Notes: generated by a model not told the origin, from the letters alone. A stretch of DNA of 64,000 bases from an uncultured Rhizobiaceae bacterium (GCA_958296345.1 CATQIJ010000013.1:310001-374000); one strand, 5' to 3'; shown: positions 10,495-20,148, counted from the first letter of the stretch. Program-made: numbers and translations.

Positions 10495-11256
10495 ATGGAC
10501 CAGAGCTGTTTTTCAGAAAAACTTTTTGAAGGTAAAACCGTTGTAATTACGGGTGCAGGGCGAGGCATAGGGTTTTCTGTAGCAAACTCTTTTGCGGATC
10601 ATGGCGCAAAAGTTATTGTGCACAGTGGCCGAAAAGGTACCCGTGAAAAATTCGCAAATAGCTGTATTGAAGCAATTGAATGTGATTTTACAGAACGCTC
10701 TCAGGTCGACAAATTTATTGAGACAGTAAGTTCTAAAACTCAAACTATTGATGTCCTGATTAACAATGCAGGAACAATGCATGGCAGATTTCCTGCAAGT
10801 GAATTAACCGATACACAATATGATGACTTAGTCATGCTTAACCAAACTAGTGTTGTGATGGTTAGTAGAGGGCTTTTACCAAAACTACGTTCAGCTAAAA
10901 ATGCATCCATCATAAATACGGTTTCAATATCTGCCAAAACTGGAGGCAGCCCTGGTTCATCAATCTACAGTTCAACAAAAGCTTTTGTTTCGACTTATAC
11001 TAAAGCTCTTGCGCGGGAATTAGCGCCAGAGGGAATTCGGTCTAACGCGGTCTCACCCGGCACCATAGATACAGATTTTCATAGTCGATATTCTTCTGAA
11101 GAAAAGCTAGAGAACACACGAAAATCTATTCCATTACAAAAATTGGGAACACCACAAGATTGTACGCCTGCTTATTTATTTTTAGCCAGTAATAAACTTT
11201 CTGGTTATATCATCGGTCAAATTTTAGAAATTAATGGCGGGCAGCTGATCGTCTAG
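10495..11256 (+). CDS. Short-chain dehydrogenase/reductase
   Basis: 253-aa classical SDR. The cofactor motif TGAGRGIG is at about residues 20-27, NNAG at about 90, the catalytic Ser in NTVSISA and the YxxxK pair in YSSTK at about 162, with PG (VSPGTIDTDF) after it. The C-terminal GYIIGQILEINGG is typical of the FabG-like branch. The substrate cannot be read from the sequence. It is divergent from glpR and could share its regulatory region, but nothing ties it to glycerol. It ends 63 bp before the tRNA-Ser gene, which is on the other strand. Confidence 0.85.
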   Translation: MDQSCFSEKLFEGKTVVITGAGRGIGFSVANSFADHGAKVIVHSGRKGTREKFANSCIEAIECDFTERSQVDKFIETVSSKTQTIDVLINNAGTMHGRFPASELTDTQYDDLVMLNQTSVVMVSRGLLPKLRSAKNASIINTVSISAKTGGSPGSSIYSSTKAFVSTYTKALARELAPEGIRSNAVSPGTIDTDFHSRYSSEEKLENTRKSIPLQKLGTPQDCTPAYLFLASNKLSGYIIGQILEINGGQLIV

Positions 11257-11318
11257 TACATTCTAATTCTTGATTAATAGCCAGCGCTCGTTCACTTGGT
11301 AAATACCAGTTAACAAAA

Positions 11319-11408
11319 TGGCGGACAGACAGGGATTCGAACCCTGGAGACGGTTACCCGCCTACACGCTTTCCAAGCGTGCGCCTTCGACCACTCGGCC
11401 ACCTGTCC
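11319..11408 (-). tRNA. tRNA-Ser(GGA)
   Basis: The minus strand begins GGACAGGTGGCCGAGTGGTC and folds as a class II tRNA with a long variable arm. The anticodon stem-loop CGCTTGGAAAGCG gives anticodon GGA, the T arm is GGGTTCGAATCCC, and a 3' CCA is encoded. The length of 90 nt is normal for tRNA-Ser. The acceptor stem pairs GGACAGG with CTGTCC. Confidence 0.96.
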
Positions 11409-11483
11409 TAATTGCTTCAAGATAAACTCGAAGGCTTTTTCTTCGCGCATTTCCTAGTCTTTTAGCAAGCTAAAAGGGAAAAG

Positions 11484-11510
11484 CTTGGCGACCACTCGGC
11501 CACCTTGTCC
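11484..11510 (-). repeat. Partial copy of the tRNA-Ser 5' end
   Basis: The 16-bp string CGACCACTCGGCCACC of the tRNA-Ser 5' half (11388-11403) recurs at 11489-11504, followed by TTGTCC instead of TGTCC. It therefore looks like a degenerate copy of the acceptor/D-arm part, about 100 bp upstream of the intact tRNA on the same strand. The rest of a tRNA is absent. A short perfect inverted repeat (CTTTTAGC-aa-GCTAAAAG) lies at 11459-11476 between the copies. It could be a duplication scar or an attachment-site remnant. Confidence 0.7.
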
Positions 11511-11702
11511 ATTGTTTACATTCAAGTAAAAAACTCGAATGCGATTTAGAGAATTTGTAAGCCTCTAAAACTTGTCGCACTATACAAATTTGTGATTAGT
11601 GTTCAAGCAAAGTTATTGGAAACATCAGTATTATTAGTCATATATTGAAAAATAGATCATCAAAGCCTATTTATGATGACCGTACTAATTTATAAAGAAG
11701 CC

Positions 11703-12029
11703 ATGCTTAAAACAATTGCCAAACTAATCGGATTTATTGCACTTGCAATGACGGTGATCACTGCCATTCTCGACCTAACCCGTACAATCGCAAATTCTGC
11801 TTTAACTATTACGTCATTAGGACTGGAATGGTTTAATTTCCACCTACCAAGCCTAAATGGTTTTCAGGTTGGAATTCAACGCAAACTGGGCGTGCCTTGG
11901 TTATGGGAAAGTGTCATACAAAATATCTTGCTAGCACCAAGCTGGCTGGTATTTGGTGTCATAGCCATCATCTTTTTATGGCTTGGTCGTCGCAAAGACC
12001 GCTGTTGGCGCCAACGCTTTGGTAGTTAA
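11703..12029 (+). CDS. Small membrane protein of unknown function
   Basis: 108 aa from the ATG at 11703 (the ORF track starts 10 codons earlier). Two hydrophobic helices are visible: one near the N-terminus ([16 protein letters not shown]) and one near the C-terminus ([15 protein letters not shown]) followed by a basic cytoplasmic tail ([10 protein letters not shown]). The middle contains a hydrophilic loop with [11 protein letters not shown] do not recognise a named family. It lies 20 bp upstream of msrA on the same strand and is probably co-transcribed with it, but a link to oxidative repair is only positional. Confidence 0.65.
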   Translation: MLKTIAKLIGFIALAMTVITAILDLTRTIANSALTITSLGLEWFNFHLPSLNGFQVGIQRKLGVPWLWESVIQNILLAPSWLVFGVIAIIFLWLGRRKDRCWRQRFGS

Positions 12030-12049
12030 TTCAACATGAGGAAAATAAA

Positions 12050-12715
12050 ATGTTTCTTGCTCAAATGTTCGACCGAAAATTGAATAAACCAAGCGCATCA
12101 ACTGCACTTCCTGGGCGCAGTGAAGCAATTGATAGTGGAACTCATCATTTTATTTCTGGTGCGGCTATTCATGGCCCTTATCCAGAAGGCATGGAGACTG
12201 CAATGTTTGGCATGGGATGTTTTTGGGGAGTAGAGCGTATGTTCTGGTCTCTTGAGGGTGTTCATATTACTGCCGTTGGATATGCAGCAGGATTTACTCC
12301 TAACGCTACTTATAAGGAAGTTTGCTCTGGCATGACGGGGCATAATGAAGTTGTGTTTGTAGTTTATGACCCAAGCGTTATTTCTTACGAAGCTCTATTA
12401 AAGGTCTTTTGGGAAAATCATAATCCAACTCAAGGCAATAAGCAGGGTAATGATCTTGGTACACAATATCGCTCTGGCATTTACACCTATAACAACGATC
12501 AACGCATGGCAGCAATTTCATCTAAGGATGTTTATCAAGAAGCTCTGCAAAAATCGGGCGTTAGCAATACCATCACGACGGAAATTGAAGACGCAAAAGA
12601 GTTTTATTTCGCAGAAGAGGCTCACCAGCAATATTTAGCCAAAAACCCACAAGGATATTGCGGTGTTGGGGGTGTAGGTGTTTCTTGCCCTATTGGAACT
12701 GGTGTCTCTACTTAA
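12050..12715 (+). CDS. msrA: Peptide-methionine (S)-S-oxide reductase
   Basis: 221-aa MsrA, which reduces the S-epimer of methionine sulfoxide in proteins. The catalytic motif GCFWG is at about residues 55-59, followed by [25 protein letters not shown] and the [10 protein letters not shown] segment, both standard MsrA landmarks. C-terminal cysteines in GYCG and VSCP are candidate resolving residues for thioredoxin-linked recycling. It ends 4 bp before the convergent mepA stop. Confidence 0.95.
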   Translation: MFLAQMFDRKLNKPSASTALPGRSEAIDSGTHHFISGAAIHGPYPEGMETAMFGMGCFWGVERMFWSLEGVHITAVGYAAGFTPNATYKEVCSGMTGHNEVVFVVYDPSVISYEALLKVFWENHNPTQGNKQGNDLGTQYRSGIYTYNNDQRMAAISSKDVYQEALQKSGVSNTITTEIEDAKEFYFAEEAHQQYLAKNPQGYCGVGGVGVSCPIGTGVST

Positions 12716-12719
12716 GCTA

Positions 12720-13805
12720 CTATCTGAAAGCAGGCCTAGGTGTGGGAATAGGAATATTCCCATCTGGCAGATAGTTTACTGTTTTATTGAGGCTAAAAAC
12801 TGGTACGCCAGCAGCTTCAATTGCTTTACCTTTTAAGACTCTTGCAGCAGAAAACTTAGGCAACTTAATAGTTGGTGCAACAAATGCTGCGGCGATTGGC
12901 TTATGTGTTGCCGCCTCTAAACTTGGTGCATTGGCGGAAAGCACTGCAGAACATGCTTGCGGCAAATCTCTAACGGTTAACTCACGGCGCGGTTTTTTCT
13001 TTACTGGTTTTGCAGGTTTTTTCTTAGGTGCAAACTCAACATTAAACCACCAGTCTAATGAACCATCACTACAGCCTGTCTTATTAGGTGTAGCATTTTG
13101 TTTTTTGCAATTGGGCGAACCAGCAGGACACCCCATACGAAGGTGGAAATGATAATGATGTCCCCATGTTGGGCGTATCTTACTTAGCCACTTTCGGTTG
13201 CCTTTAACCGTATCACAAAGTTGCTTTTTAATACCGGGGTGTACTAACACACGTTCAACTTCACGAAAACTTGCAGCATGATAGAGCAACATCGTATGGG
13301 CGCGCGTCCAACGCGATTGATCGACATAATTACTACCCTTTTTTAAAACAGAGATAGCGCTAGTGTTTTCACGTTCTTTATAGGTCATGCGCTTGTTTGG
13401 CATTTGTGTTAGCCAAAGATCAGCATCTAATCCCATCTGATGAGAGCGGTGACCTGTTAGCATTGGCCCCCCTCTTGGTTGGGAGATATCTCCTACAAGT
13501 AAGCCATTCCACCCATCCTTTTTGGCTTTATAGGATAATTGCTCAACTATGCTGATTAATTTTGGATGCCCCCAACGACGATTGCGAGAGAGTCGCATGG
13601 CTTGCCAATTAGGGCCATCAACAGGAATTGCCACCGCACCTGCAATACAGCCTTTTGTGTAAAACCCGTGGGCAGCTGGCTTAAGAGCTGCTGGCATGGA
13701 TCTATTGCCAAAAAGCTTTTTTGCTGGTGTTTGCGCAGAGGCAACCTCTGGTGTTAAAAATGTAAGTGCTAACGCAGCGCATAAATATCTTGATAACTTA
13801 GCCAT
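12720..13805 (-). CDS. mepA: Penicillin-insensitive murein endopeptidase
   Basis: Periplasmic LAS-type zinc metallopeptidase that cleaves D-Ala-mDAP cross-links in peptidoglycan. A signal peptide follows the preferred ATG at 13805 (MAKLSRYLCAALALTFLTP). Metal-ligand motifs are HRSHQMGLDADLWL and WGHHYHFHLRMGCP. The C-terminus after about residue 270 is a lysine/proline-rich linker (KKKPAKPVKKKPRR) and a low-complexity tail not needed for catalysis. The ORF-track start is seven codons upstream and would spoil the signal peptide. Confidence 0.93.
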   Translation of the reverse strand: MAKLSRYLCAALALTFLTPEVASAQTPAKKLFGNRSMPAALKPAAHGFYTKGCIAGAVAIPVDGPNWQAMRLSRNRRWGHPKLISIVEQLSYKAKKDGWNGLLVGDISQPRGGPMLTGHRSHQMGLDADLWLTQMPNKRMTYKERENTSAISVLKKGSNYVDQSRWTRAHTMLLYHAASFREVERVLVHPGIKKQLCDTVKGNRKWLSKIRPTWGHHYHFHLRMGCPAGSPNCKKQNATPNKTGCSDGSLDWWFNVEFAPKKKPAKPVKKKPRRELTVRDLPQACSAVLSANAPSLEAATHKPIAAAFVAPTIKLPKFSAARVLKGKAIEAAGVPVFSLNKTVNYLPDGNIPIPTPRPAFR

Positions 13806-13887
13806 AAAACTCTCAAAAAGAATCACTTCAAATGATTACGTTAGGAGACCTTTTGGGCTTTAATTTGTCAAATCACTCTTTCAAAAC

Positions 13888-16305
13888 TTATCCGCGCAAC
13901 GTTCCACCAGTTGCTTTTTCGACGGTTGCAATAATCTTATTACTGACAGTAGCAATATCTTCATCTGTAAGCGTTTTGTCTTTTGGTTGAAGTAATACTT
14001 CGATGGCAATGGACTTTTTGTTTTCACCCAAAGAAGGACCTTCGAAAACATCAAAGACTTTTACGCCAGAGACAAGATTTTTATCTGCGCCTGTTGCCGC
14101 CTTTATAATTTTTAATGCATCGCAATCACTGTCCACGACAAAAGCAAAATCTCGCGCTAAGGATTGAAGACCTGAAAGCTCCAACGGCGGTTTTGTTTTC
14201 GTCGCTTTTTTACGGGATGCAGGTAGGTTATCCAACATAATTTCAAACCCACAGATTGGGCCTGATACATCAAGTGTCTCTAAAGTCATTGGATGTAATT
14301 CACCAAAATGACCTAGAATTAATTTTGGCCCTAGCTGGATTGTTCCAGACCTTCCAGGATGATACCACTGAGGCCCGCCTGAAACGATTTGCGCTTTTGA
14401 AGCATCCATGCCGCAAGCCTCTAATGCAGCAAATGCATCTGCTTTTGCGTCAAACACATCAACGGGTGAACCAGCATCCCGCCAATCTCTACCACCGCCC
14501 GTAAGACCCGCAGAACCACGACGAATACCACCCGCAATTCTGTGTTGAGTTTCTGGCGTATCTCCAAGATAAATACTTGCAACTTCAAACATTGCTACAT
14601 CACTTGCACCGCGATCTTGGTTGCGACCTGCTGCTGCAATAAGCCCCGGCAATAAAGAGGGGCGCATGTCCGACATCTCAACTGAAATTGGGTTCGCTAG
14701 TTTACAAGCTTCACTACCGCCGCCAAATACTTTTGCGTGGGCTTGCGGAATAAACGAATAAGTTACAGCTTCCAACATGCCGCGAGAAGCAAGAGCGCGT
14801 CTTGCATTTCTTGCGCGCGTTTGACCAGCCGTTAGAATTTTAGAGCCAACACTGCCTGTTGCTTCAAGTGGTTGAGGTTCAATGTTGTTAATGCCATGAA
14901 TTCGCATTACCTCTTCAACGATGTCAGCCTTACCAAACACATCAGGACGCCAGCTTGGAACTGCGACTTGAAGCACATCGCCCATGCCTGAAACGCCAAA
15001 CCCTAGACCCATCAAAATAGACTGACAATCTTCTGTAGAAACTTCAATGCCAGTAAGACGTTTCACTTCTGAAACAGGAAAATCAATAATAAGATTTGGC
15101 TTTGGAACTTCGCCTACAATGAGTGGTTCGGAAGCTTCACCGCCACATAATTCCATGACTAGATTGGTACCGTGGTAAAGACACGGCTCCATGAAAGAAG
15201 GATCGACACCTCGTTCAAAACGGTAACGCGCGTCTGTGTTAATACCTAAGTCTCTACCCGTGCGGGCAATGTTAAGCGGATCCCAAAGAGCTGATTCAAC
15301 TAGCACGTTTACTGTATCGTCGCCACAACCAGATGCTTCGCCGCCCATGATACCTGCAAGCGATTCAATGCCGTTATCATCTGCAATTACCGTCATCTTG
15401 TCGGTGACTTTATATTCTTTGCCATCAAGGCCCAAATAACCTTCGCCAGCTTGGCCGCGACGTACTACAAGATCGCCCTTTACTTTATCAGCATCAAAAA
15501 CGTGAAGCGGACGACCCATGTCATAAGTCACATAATTAGTAACATCGACTAAAGCTGAAATTGGACGTAAACCAATTGCCAGTAAACGTTGCTGCATCCA
15601 TTTTGGCGACGGACCATTTTTAACACCTTTGACCAATTGAAGACCAAATGCAGGACACAGGTCTTCTTGTAATTTATCAAAATCAAACTTCACATTAACA
15701 GGGCAAGCGCCATTAGATTTTGGTGCAGAAATTGCCACTGGTTTAACTGTTCCAAGGCCAGCAGCTTCTAAATCACGCGCAATGCCAGCAACACCAAGAG
15801 CGTCCGGACGGTTTGGTGTGATGCCAATTTCAATAACCGGATCATTAAGACCAGCATATTCTGCGAATGACGCACCAACTTCCATACCTTCTGGAAGATC
15901 AATAATGCCATCATGCTCTTCAGACATTGCAAGTTCACGCTCAGAACACATCATACCGTGACTTTCAACGCCGCGAATGCTGCCAACAGAAAGCGTGATA
16001 TCAAGGCCTGGTACATAAGCGCCAGGGGCTGCGAATGCCCCATAAATATTTGCACGTGCATTGGGTGCACCACAGACAACTTGTACTGGATCGCCCTCAC
16101 CTATATCGACAGATAAGACTTGAAGCTTATCAGCATCAGGGTGTTTTTCCGCGCTTAAAACTTTTGCGATTTTGAACGGTGCAAATTGCGACTTATCATC
16201 CACTTCTTCCACTTCAAGACCGATGAGCGTTAGCTTCTCGACTATTTCTTCAAGCGTTGCATCTGTTTCAAGATGGTCTTTCAACCATGAGAGTGTGAAT
16301 TTCAT
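13888..16305 (-). CDS. pheT: Phenylalanyl-tRNA synthetase beta chain
   Basis: 805-aa beta subunit of the alpha2-beta2 enzyme that charges tRNA-Phe. Visible domains are an N-terminal B1 and EMAP-like tRNA-binding region (residues about 1-150, with [18 protein letters not shown]), the B3/B4 editing region (200-390), B5 (about 400-480, [18 protein letters not shown]) and the C-terminal anticodon-binding FDX-ACB domain (from about 710: [14 protein letters not shown]). The length is normal. It is separated from pheS by three small genes, which is unusual; the four upstream genes overlap or nearly abut, so all five probably form one operon. Confidence 0.96.
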   Translation of the reverse strand: MKFTLSWLKDHLETDATLEEIVEKLTLIGLEVEEVDDKSQFAPFKIAKVLSAEKHPDADKLQVLSVDIGEGDPVQVVCGAPNARANIYGAFAAPGAYVPGLDITLSVGSIRGVESHGMMCSERELAMSEEHDGIIDLPEGMEVGASFAEYAGLNDPVIEIGITPNRPDALGVAGIARDLEAAGLGTVKPVAISAPKSNGACPVNVKFDFDKLQEDLCPAFGLQLVKGVKNGPSPKWMQQRLLAIGLRPISALVDVTNYVTYDMGRPLHVFDADKVKGDLVVRRGQAGEGYLGLDGKEYKVTDKMTVIADDNGIESLAGIMGGEASGCGDDTVNVLVESALWDPLNIARTGRDLGINTDARYRFERGVDPSFMEPCLYHGTNLVMELCGGEASEPLIVGEVPKPNLIIDFPVSEVKRLTGIEVSTEDCQSILMGLGFGVSGMGDVLQVAVPSWRPDVFGKADIVEEVMRIHGINNIEPQPLEATGSVGSKILTAGQTRARNARRALASRGMLEAVTYSFIPQAHAKVFGGGSEACKLANPISVEMSDMRPSLLPGLIAAAGRNQDRGASDVAMFEVASIYLGDTPETQHRIAGGIRRGSAGLTGGGRDWRDAGSPVDVFDAKADAFAALEACGMDASKAQIVSGGPQWYHPGRSGTIQLGPKLILGHFGELHPMTLETLDVSGPICGFEIMLDNLPASRKKATKTKPPLELSGLQSLARDFAFVVDSDCDALKIIKAATGADKNLVSGVKVFDVFEGPSLGENKKSIAIEVLLQPKDKTLTDEDIATVSNKIIATVEKATGGTLRG

Positions 16306-16334
16306 TTTTTCGGTCCGTGTTATTCAGGTCTTAT

Positions 16335-16745
16335 TTATTGAGGTCTGGGGTAAGACGTTTCGTTAAATTTAGGAAGATCATCGCCAAGCTCTAGCCAGCT
16401 GATTTTCTTATGATGATATGAATGATGTTCAGGTGCAAAAACTGATCGATCTGCCATGAAGCCTACGTAAAAAAACATCACTTCAGAAACCTGATTATCT
16501 TTATAAGCAACCGGTGAGCCGCAGGATTTGCAAAATAGCCTGCTAAAATCACCATTGTGCCATTCAGACAAAGTCTCTTTATTTACCCAGTTAAATTGAT
16601 CTGCTTCAAAGCCTGCAAAGGAAGCAACTGGCGTACCGTTTGAACGGCGGCAATCATCACAATGACAATAGCCAACGAAATGTGTTTTATCGCTCGCTTC
16701 TATCGCAACACCACCACAACGACATGACCCAAGATGTTTACTCAT
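16335..16745 (-). CDS. GFA/CENP-V family zinc protein
   Basis: 136-aa member of the glutathione-dependent formaldehyde-activating (GFA/CENP-V, Mss4-like) fold family. Zinc-ligand patterns are CRCGG near the N-terminus, CHCDDCRRSNG at about 28-38 and FCKSCGSPVAY at about 72-82. Family members are usually of unknown substrate; GFA activity itself is disputed, so no reaction is claimed. It is a paralogue of the gene directly upstream and overlaps it by 4 bp (ATGA). It precedes pheT by 29 bp. Confidence 0.88.
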   Translation of the reverse strand: MSKHLGSCRCGGVAIEASDKTHFVGYCHCDDCRRSNGTPVASFAGFEADQFNWVNKETLSEWHNGDFSRLFCKSCGSPVAYKDNQVSEVMFFYVGFMADRSVFAPEHHSYHHKKISWLELGDDLPKFNETSYPRPQ

Positions 16746-17155
16746 GCCGACACCTCAATGAATTTTGTTTTTTCATAGCGCTCAAGCGTGTCGGACAGTT
16801 TCAACCAATTAATTTGCTGCCCTTCAAACGAATGAAAAGTCGGAGGAAATTTATCCGGATCATCCATAAAAGCTGTATAGAAGAAAACCAGTTCTGGTAC
16901 GCTCTCATGTTCTTGGGCAACAGGTGTTCCGCATTGATTGCAGAATGTTCTTGTGCATGTACCCTCTACATATTTGTCGAGCGTACTATTGGCTTCCCAA
17001 GTTATTTTCTCGCGCGACATTCCCACCGAAGCTATTACAGGTGCACCTGTTGACCTGCAGCAATCATCGCAATGACAATAAACACTTACTCCCGGTTCTG
17101 CCTGAACCGAAATCACAACACTTTCGCATCTACAATGGCCTCGGTGTGGTGTCAT
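16742..17155 (-). CDS. GFA/CENP-V family zinc protein
   Basis: 137-aa paralogue of the next gene, probably from a tandem duplication. Motifs are CRCES, YCHCDDCCRSTGAPV and FCNQCGTPVAQEHE, giving the cysteine pattern that binds two zinc ions in this fold. Both paralogues share a C-terminal pattern of an aromatic-rich segment (FFYTAFMDDP here, FFYVGFMADR in the other) before the end. It overlaps the neighbours on both sides by ATGA, indicating translational coupling within the pheS-pheT operon. Confidence 0.88.
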   Translation of the reverse strand: MTPHRGHCRCESVVISVQAEPGVSVYCHCDDCCRSTGAPVIASVGMSREKITWEANSTLDKYVEGTCTRTFCNQCGTPVAQEHESVPELVFFYTAFMDDPDKFPPTFHSFEGQQINWLKLSDTLERYEKTKFIEVSA

Positions 17156-17673
17156 TTCTTGGGTGCTGCTTTCTTTGTTGTTTTTCGTGTTGATGACTTG
17201 CGAACGGGCTTTTTACGTTTTGCCGCTGCTCGCGTCTTCTTACGCTCTTTGAGTTCATCAAAAATTACAAAGCCAATTTTCATTCCGTCATCTTCATCCG
17301 GGTTTTCCTCAGGATTGTCGGATTTAACGGGCGCTTTGGTAAACGTCAGTGACATTTGTTCAACGTGCTGAACAATCGTGACTGGTGCACTATCTGCGGG
17401 GTTCATGCCATCAATGCGCATCAAGTCTCCATCGATTGGCATAAGACCTAGTACCTTTATCGGCCCCATTGAAGAGAACGTAATAACTTCGAGCTTTTCT
17501 TTTTTAGGGTCAAATTGCTCGTTCATAGCAAAAATTTGCTTTGCCACAGATTGCGCTGCTTCCTCAGCTCCATTTTCACATGAAGTCTTGCCCCACTCAG
17601 CCTCACTAGGTAGATTCTCCAACATGGTTGCAAAATCACCCTTTAATAAAGCTGCATCTGAGAATCGTGTCAT
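17152..17673 (-). CDS. Hypothetical protein with basic C-terminal tail
   Basis: 173 aa, no family that I can name with confidence. Residues 1-120 look like a compact alpha/beta domain (ending [17 protein letters not shown]). Next is an acidic linker ([11 protein letters not shown]), then a helix [14 protein letters not shown], and finally a strongly basic [20 protein letters not shown] tail resembling histone-like or nucleic-acid-binding tails. It overlaps the pheS stop by 4 bp (ATGA) and the first GFA gene by 4 bp. The tail suggests RNA, DNA or ribosome contact, but this is inference only. Confidence 0.75.
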   Translation of the reverse strand: MTRFSDAALLKGDFATMLENLPSEAEWGKTSCENGAEEAAQSVAKQIFAMNEQFDPKKEKLEVITFSSMGPIKVLGLMPIDGDLMRIDGMNPADSAPVTIVQHVEQMSLTFTKAPVKSDNPEENPDEDDGMKIGFVIFDELKERKKTRAAAKRKKPVRKSSTRKTTKKAAPKK

Positions 17674-18752
17674 TGTGAAAGGCCCCCAAACAAGGTTGGT
17701 AAGTCAAGCGGTCTGAAACCATAGTGTTTCATCCAACGTACATCTGCATCAAAAAAAGCACGAAGGTCTGGCATTCCGTATTTTAGCATGGCAATACGAT
17801 CAATGCCGATGCCCCATGCGAAGCCTTGATAGACGTCCGGATCAAGTCCACCCGAGCGCAACACATTTGGATGCAACATGCCGCAGCCAAGAATTTCCAT
17901 CCAGTCAGTGCCTTCGCCAAATTTTACTTCATTGCCAGAACGATCGCACTGAATATCTACTTCTAATGAAGGTTCAGTAAACGGGAAGAAAGACGGGCGG
18001 AAGCGCATGTTGACGTTATCGACTTCGAAGAACGTTTTACAGAATTCTTCCAAAACCCATTTAAGGTTTGTTATGTTTGATTTTTTATCAACTACCAAAC
18101 CTTCTAACTGGTGAAACATTGGCGAGTGCGTTGCATCTGCATCACAGCGATAGGTTTTTCCCGGAATAATAATGCGGATTGGCGGCTCTTGATTTTCCAT
18201 CGTACGGATTTGAACGGGTGATGTATGTGTGCGTAGAACTTTGCGCTCACCTTTTTCATCTTCTTGCATAAAGAAGGTATCGTGCATTTCACGGGCTGGA
18301 TGACCTTCTGGAAAGTTCAGCGCTGAGAAATTATAATAATCTGTTTCAATCTCAGGCCCTTCGGCAACTGAAAAACCCATGTCTGCAAAAATTGCGGTAA
18401 TTTCATCCATGACTTGAGAGATTGGGTGAATGCGCCCTGCTTCTGATGGTGATTGGCGAACTGGTAATGTTACATCCGTTTTTTCAGAAGCTAAACGAAT
18501 TTCCATTGCAGCGCGTTTAAGAACTTCTTTGCGCTCGTTGATCGCATCAGTGATTGCAGCTTTCAAAGCATTAAGTGCTGGACCTTGAACTTTACGCTCT
18601 TCGTCAGACATTTTGCCTAAGGTCTTCATCACATCAGAGATAGAACCTTTTTTGCCCAGCGAAGCTACGCGAACAGCTTCAAGTGCCGCTTCATCGCTTG
18701 CTTGCTCGATGTCAGCACGGGTAGAGGTTTCCAGTTCTGCAATATCAGTCAT
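17670..18752 (-). CDS. pheS: Phenylalanyl-tRNA synthetase alpha chain
   Basis: 360-aa catalytic subunit. The N-terminal coiled coil (about 1-90, [20 protein letters not shown]) is followed by the class II core: motif 1 near [19 protein letters not shown], motif 2 around [14 protein letters not shown], and motif 3 with [17 protein letters not shown]. The length is standard. It is the first gene of a five-gene set ending with pheT, and it starts about 50 bp after a strong terminator that closes the rplT transcript. Confidence 0.96.
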   Translation of the reverse strand: MTDIAELETSTRADIEQASDEAALEAVRVASLGKKGSISDVMKTLGKMSDEERKVQGPALNALKAAITDAINERKEVLKRAAMEIRLASEKTDVTLPVRQSPSEAGRIHPISQVMDEITAIFADMGFSVAEGPEIETDYYNFSALNFPEGHPAREMHDTFFMQEDEKGERKVLRTHTSPVQIRTMENQEPPIRIIIPGKTYRCDADATHSPMFHQLEGLVVDKKSNITNLKWVLEEFCKTFFEVDNVNMRFRPSFFPFTEPSLEVDIQCDRSGNEVKFGEGTDWMEILGCGMLHPNVLRSGGLDPDVYQGFAWGIGIDRIAMLKYGMPDLRAFFDADVRWMKHYGFRPLDLPTLFGGLSQ

Positions 18753-18800
18753 GTTTTTTCATTCTTAAATGGTAAGTCGTTGATGTAAGCTTTAGCTCAA

Positions 18801-18837
18801 AATAAAAAACCGCACCAGCTTATTAGCCAGCGCGGTT
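18801..18837 (-). terminator. Rho-independent terminator after rplT
   Basis: On the minus strand AACCGCGCTGGCT pairs with AGCTGGTGCGGTT over 13 positions (three G-U pairs) around an AATA loop, followed by TTTTATTTT. It lies between the rplT stop and the pheS start, so it ends rpmI-rplT mRNA. It could also act as an attenuator if transcripts read into pheS; no Phe-rich leader peptide was seen. Confidence 0.85.
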
Positions 18838-18867
18838 CCTATATATTCAAATTTTGAAACCCGCTGA

Positions 18868-19269
18868 TTATTTAACAGCGCCTTCAAATTCGTTTTCTGT
18901 GTGATTTTTCAAGTAAGCCAAAGCTTCTTTTGCTTTTGCAACCATTGCAGCAAATGCTTGCGGCTCGTGGATAGCAATGTCTGAAAGAACCTTACGGTCA
19001 ACTTCGATACCTGCTTTAGTCATACCGTCTACAAGACGAGCATATGTCAAACCGTGCTCACGTGCAGCAGCGTTGATACGCTGGATCCACAATGAACGGA
19101 AATTACGCTTGCGCGTTTTACGGTCGCGGTATGCATATTGACCCGCTTTTTCTACAGCCTGACGTGCAACACGGATCGTGTTTTTACGTGCGCCATAATA
19201 GCCTTTTGCTTTTTTTAATACTTTTTTGTGTTTTGCGTGTGCTGTGACGCCGCGTTTTACTCTAGCCAT
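18868..19269 (-). CDS. rplT: 50S ribosomal protein L20
   Basis: 133-aa L20, an rRNA-binding assembly protein. It opens [19 protein letters not shown] and contains the typical [33 protein letters not shown]. The C-terminal domain ([21 protein letters not shown]) is the part that in other bacteria binds both 23S rRNA and its own mRNA leader. It follows rpmI by 31 bp, the universal L35-L20 pair. Confidence 0.98.
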   Translation of the reverse strand: MARVKRGVTAHAKHKKVLKKAKGYYGARKNTIRVARQAVEKAGQYAYRDRKTRKRNFRSLWIQRINAAAREHGLTYARLVDGMTKAGIEVDRKVLSDIAIHEPQAFAAMVAKAKEALAYLKNHTENEFEGAVK

Positions 19270-19300
19270 GATTTAGCTCCTATATCTTGATGTACGCGAC

Positions 19301-19501
19301 TTACTTTGAGTAAGGCATAAATTGCTTGACGATTCTTGCATCTGCATCACAAAGCACCATGGTGCCGCGTGCGTTACGCAAAAACTTGTTGGAACGTTTG
19401 ATCATACCGTGCTGTTTACCAGCACCCGCAGCTTTTACTTTGCCACTGGCTGTCGTTTTGAAGCGTTTCTTCACGCTTGATTTGGTCTTCATCTTGGGCA
19501 T
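19301..19501 (-). CDS. rpmI: 50S ribosomal protein L35
   Basis: 66-aa L35: [20 protein letters not shown], then [17 protein letters not shown] and the C-terminal FMPYSK typical of the family. A strong AAGGAG site precedes the ATG. Two hairpins lie in its 5' leader, so it may be regulated at the mRNA level with rplT. Unlike in many bacteria, it is not contiguous with infC: a terminator and an extra gene intervene. Confidence 0.98.
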   Translation of the reverse strand: MPKMKTKSSVKKRFKTTASGKVKAAGAGKQHGMIKRSNKFLRNARGTMVLCDADARIVKQFMPYSK

Positions 19502-19523
19502 TTCGCTCTCCTTAAATTAAGCA

Positions 19524-19573
19524 CCAGACCAAAGTCTGGAAAAATCAAAAGCCCCGCTGACCAAAGCGGAGCT
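19524..19573 (-). promoter_or_regulatory. Tandem hairpins in the rpmI leader (terminator/attenuator)
   Basis: Minus-strand AGCTCCGCT/AGCGGGGCT (9-bp stem, one G-U) is followed by TTTTGATTTTT, which looks like an intrinsic terminator. Eight nt later CCAGAC-tttg-GTCTGG forms a second hairpin just before the rpmI ribosome-binding site. The first may close the transcript of the gene at 19660 or act as an attenuator. The second could fold over the leader as a ribosomal-protein control site. Both roles are inferred. Confidence 0.6.
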
Positions 19574-19659
19574 CGCGTTAAAACCATCATGGCATGCCCT
19601 GCCAGACGATCAGTAATGTGCATAAAGCCTAAATTGCATGTTTTTGCAAGCAAAATGAC

Positions 19660-20148
19660 TCAATTATTAGAATAATCCTTCCACCTGATGGAAATGTGCT
19701 TGCCCTCACCTTTTTTGAGATCTTTCCTACATATCAACTGACTGCATATCTCAAATTTCTCATTAATTTTTATGATTAGAACTTTGTTGAAATTACCTGT
19801 TCGCTTAACAAGAACTTTATCATGGGTTTTGAAAGGCGTAATTGTTTTTACTTCAATGAAATCATTGCCTAAGCGCCCATCTGAACCTTGAGCGTAATTT
19901 TTGTGTAGCTTTAAACCTAGCGTTATAGCTGCATATAACTCGCCAATATCACCATAAACGTTCAAATGCTGTCCAGTTTTGTTGTGATAGTTTTGGGCAG
20001 TGAAGATTAAATCTTTAAAAACTGGGATTAATTTAAGATTAGCATTGAGGTATTTTACACGCCATTCATGCTTCTGAATTTGCTTATCAATCTCAACTCG
20101 ACCCATCCATTCGTCATCACCCCAAACAGCATCATCAGTTCCCAGCAT
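19660..20148 (-). CDS. Unknown protein with PD-(D/E)XK nuclease-like motif
   Basis: 162 aa, function unknown. The N-terminal part is acidic (TDDAVWGDDEWMG), then a helix-rich stretch and GDIGELYAAITLGLKLH, followed by GSDGRLGNDFIEVKTITP. A Glu in the first helix, an Asp/Gly-rich turn and an EVK triad is the layout of the PD-(D/E)XK (restriction endonuclease-like) fold; here the D would be in NDF and the E-x-K in EVK. It is bounded by an intrinsic terminator on each side, between infC and rpmI, so it looks like an insertion into this conserved ribosomal cluster. No partner methyltransferase is nearby. Confidence 0.65.
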   Translation of the reverse strand: MLGTDDAVWGDDEWMGRVEIDKQIQKHEWRVKYLNANLKLIPVFKDLIFTAQNYHNKTGQHLNVYGDIGELYAAITLGLKLHKNYAQGSDGRLGNDFIEVKTITPFKTHDKVLVKRTGNFNKVLIIKINEKFEICSQLICRKDLKKGEGKHISIRWKDYSNN

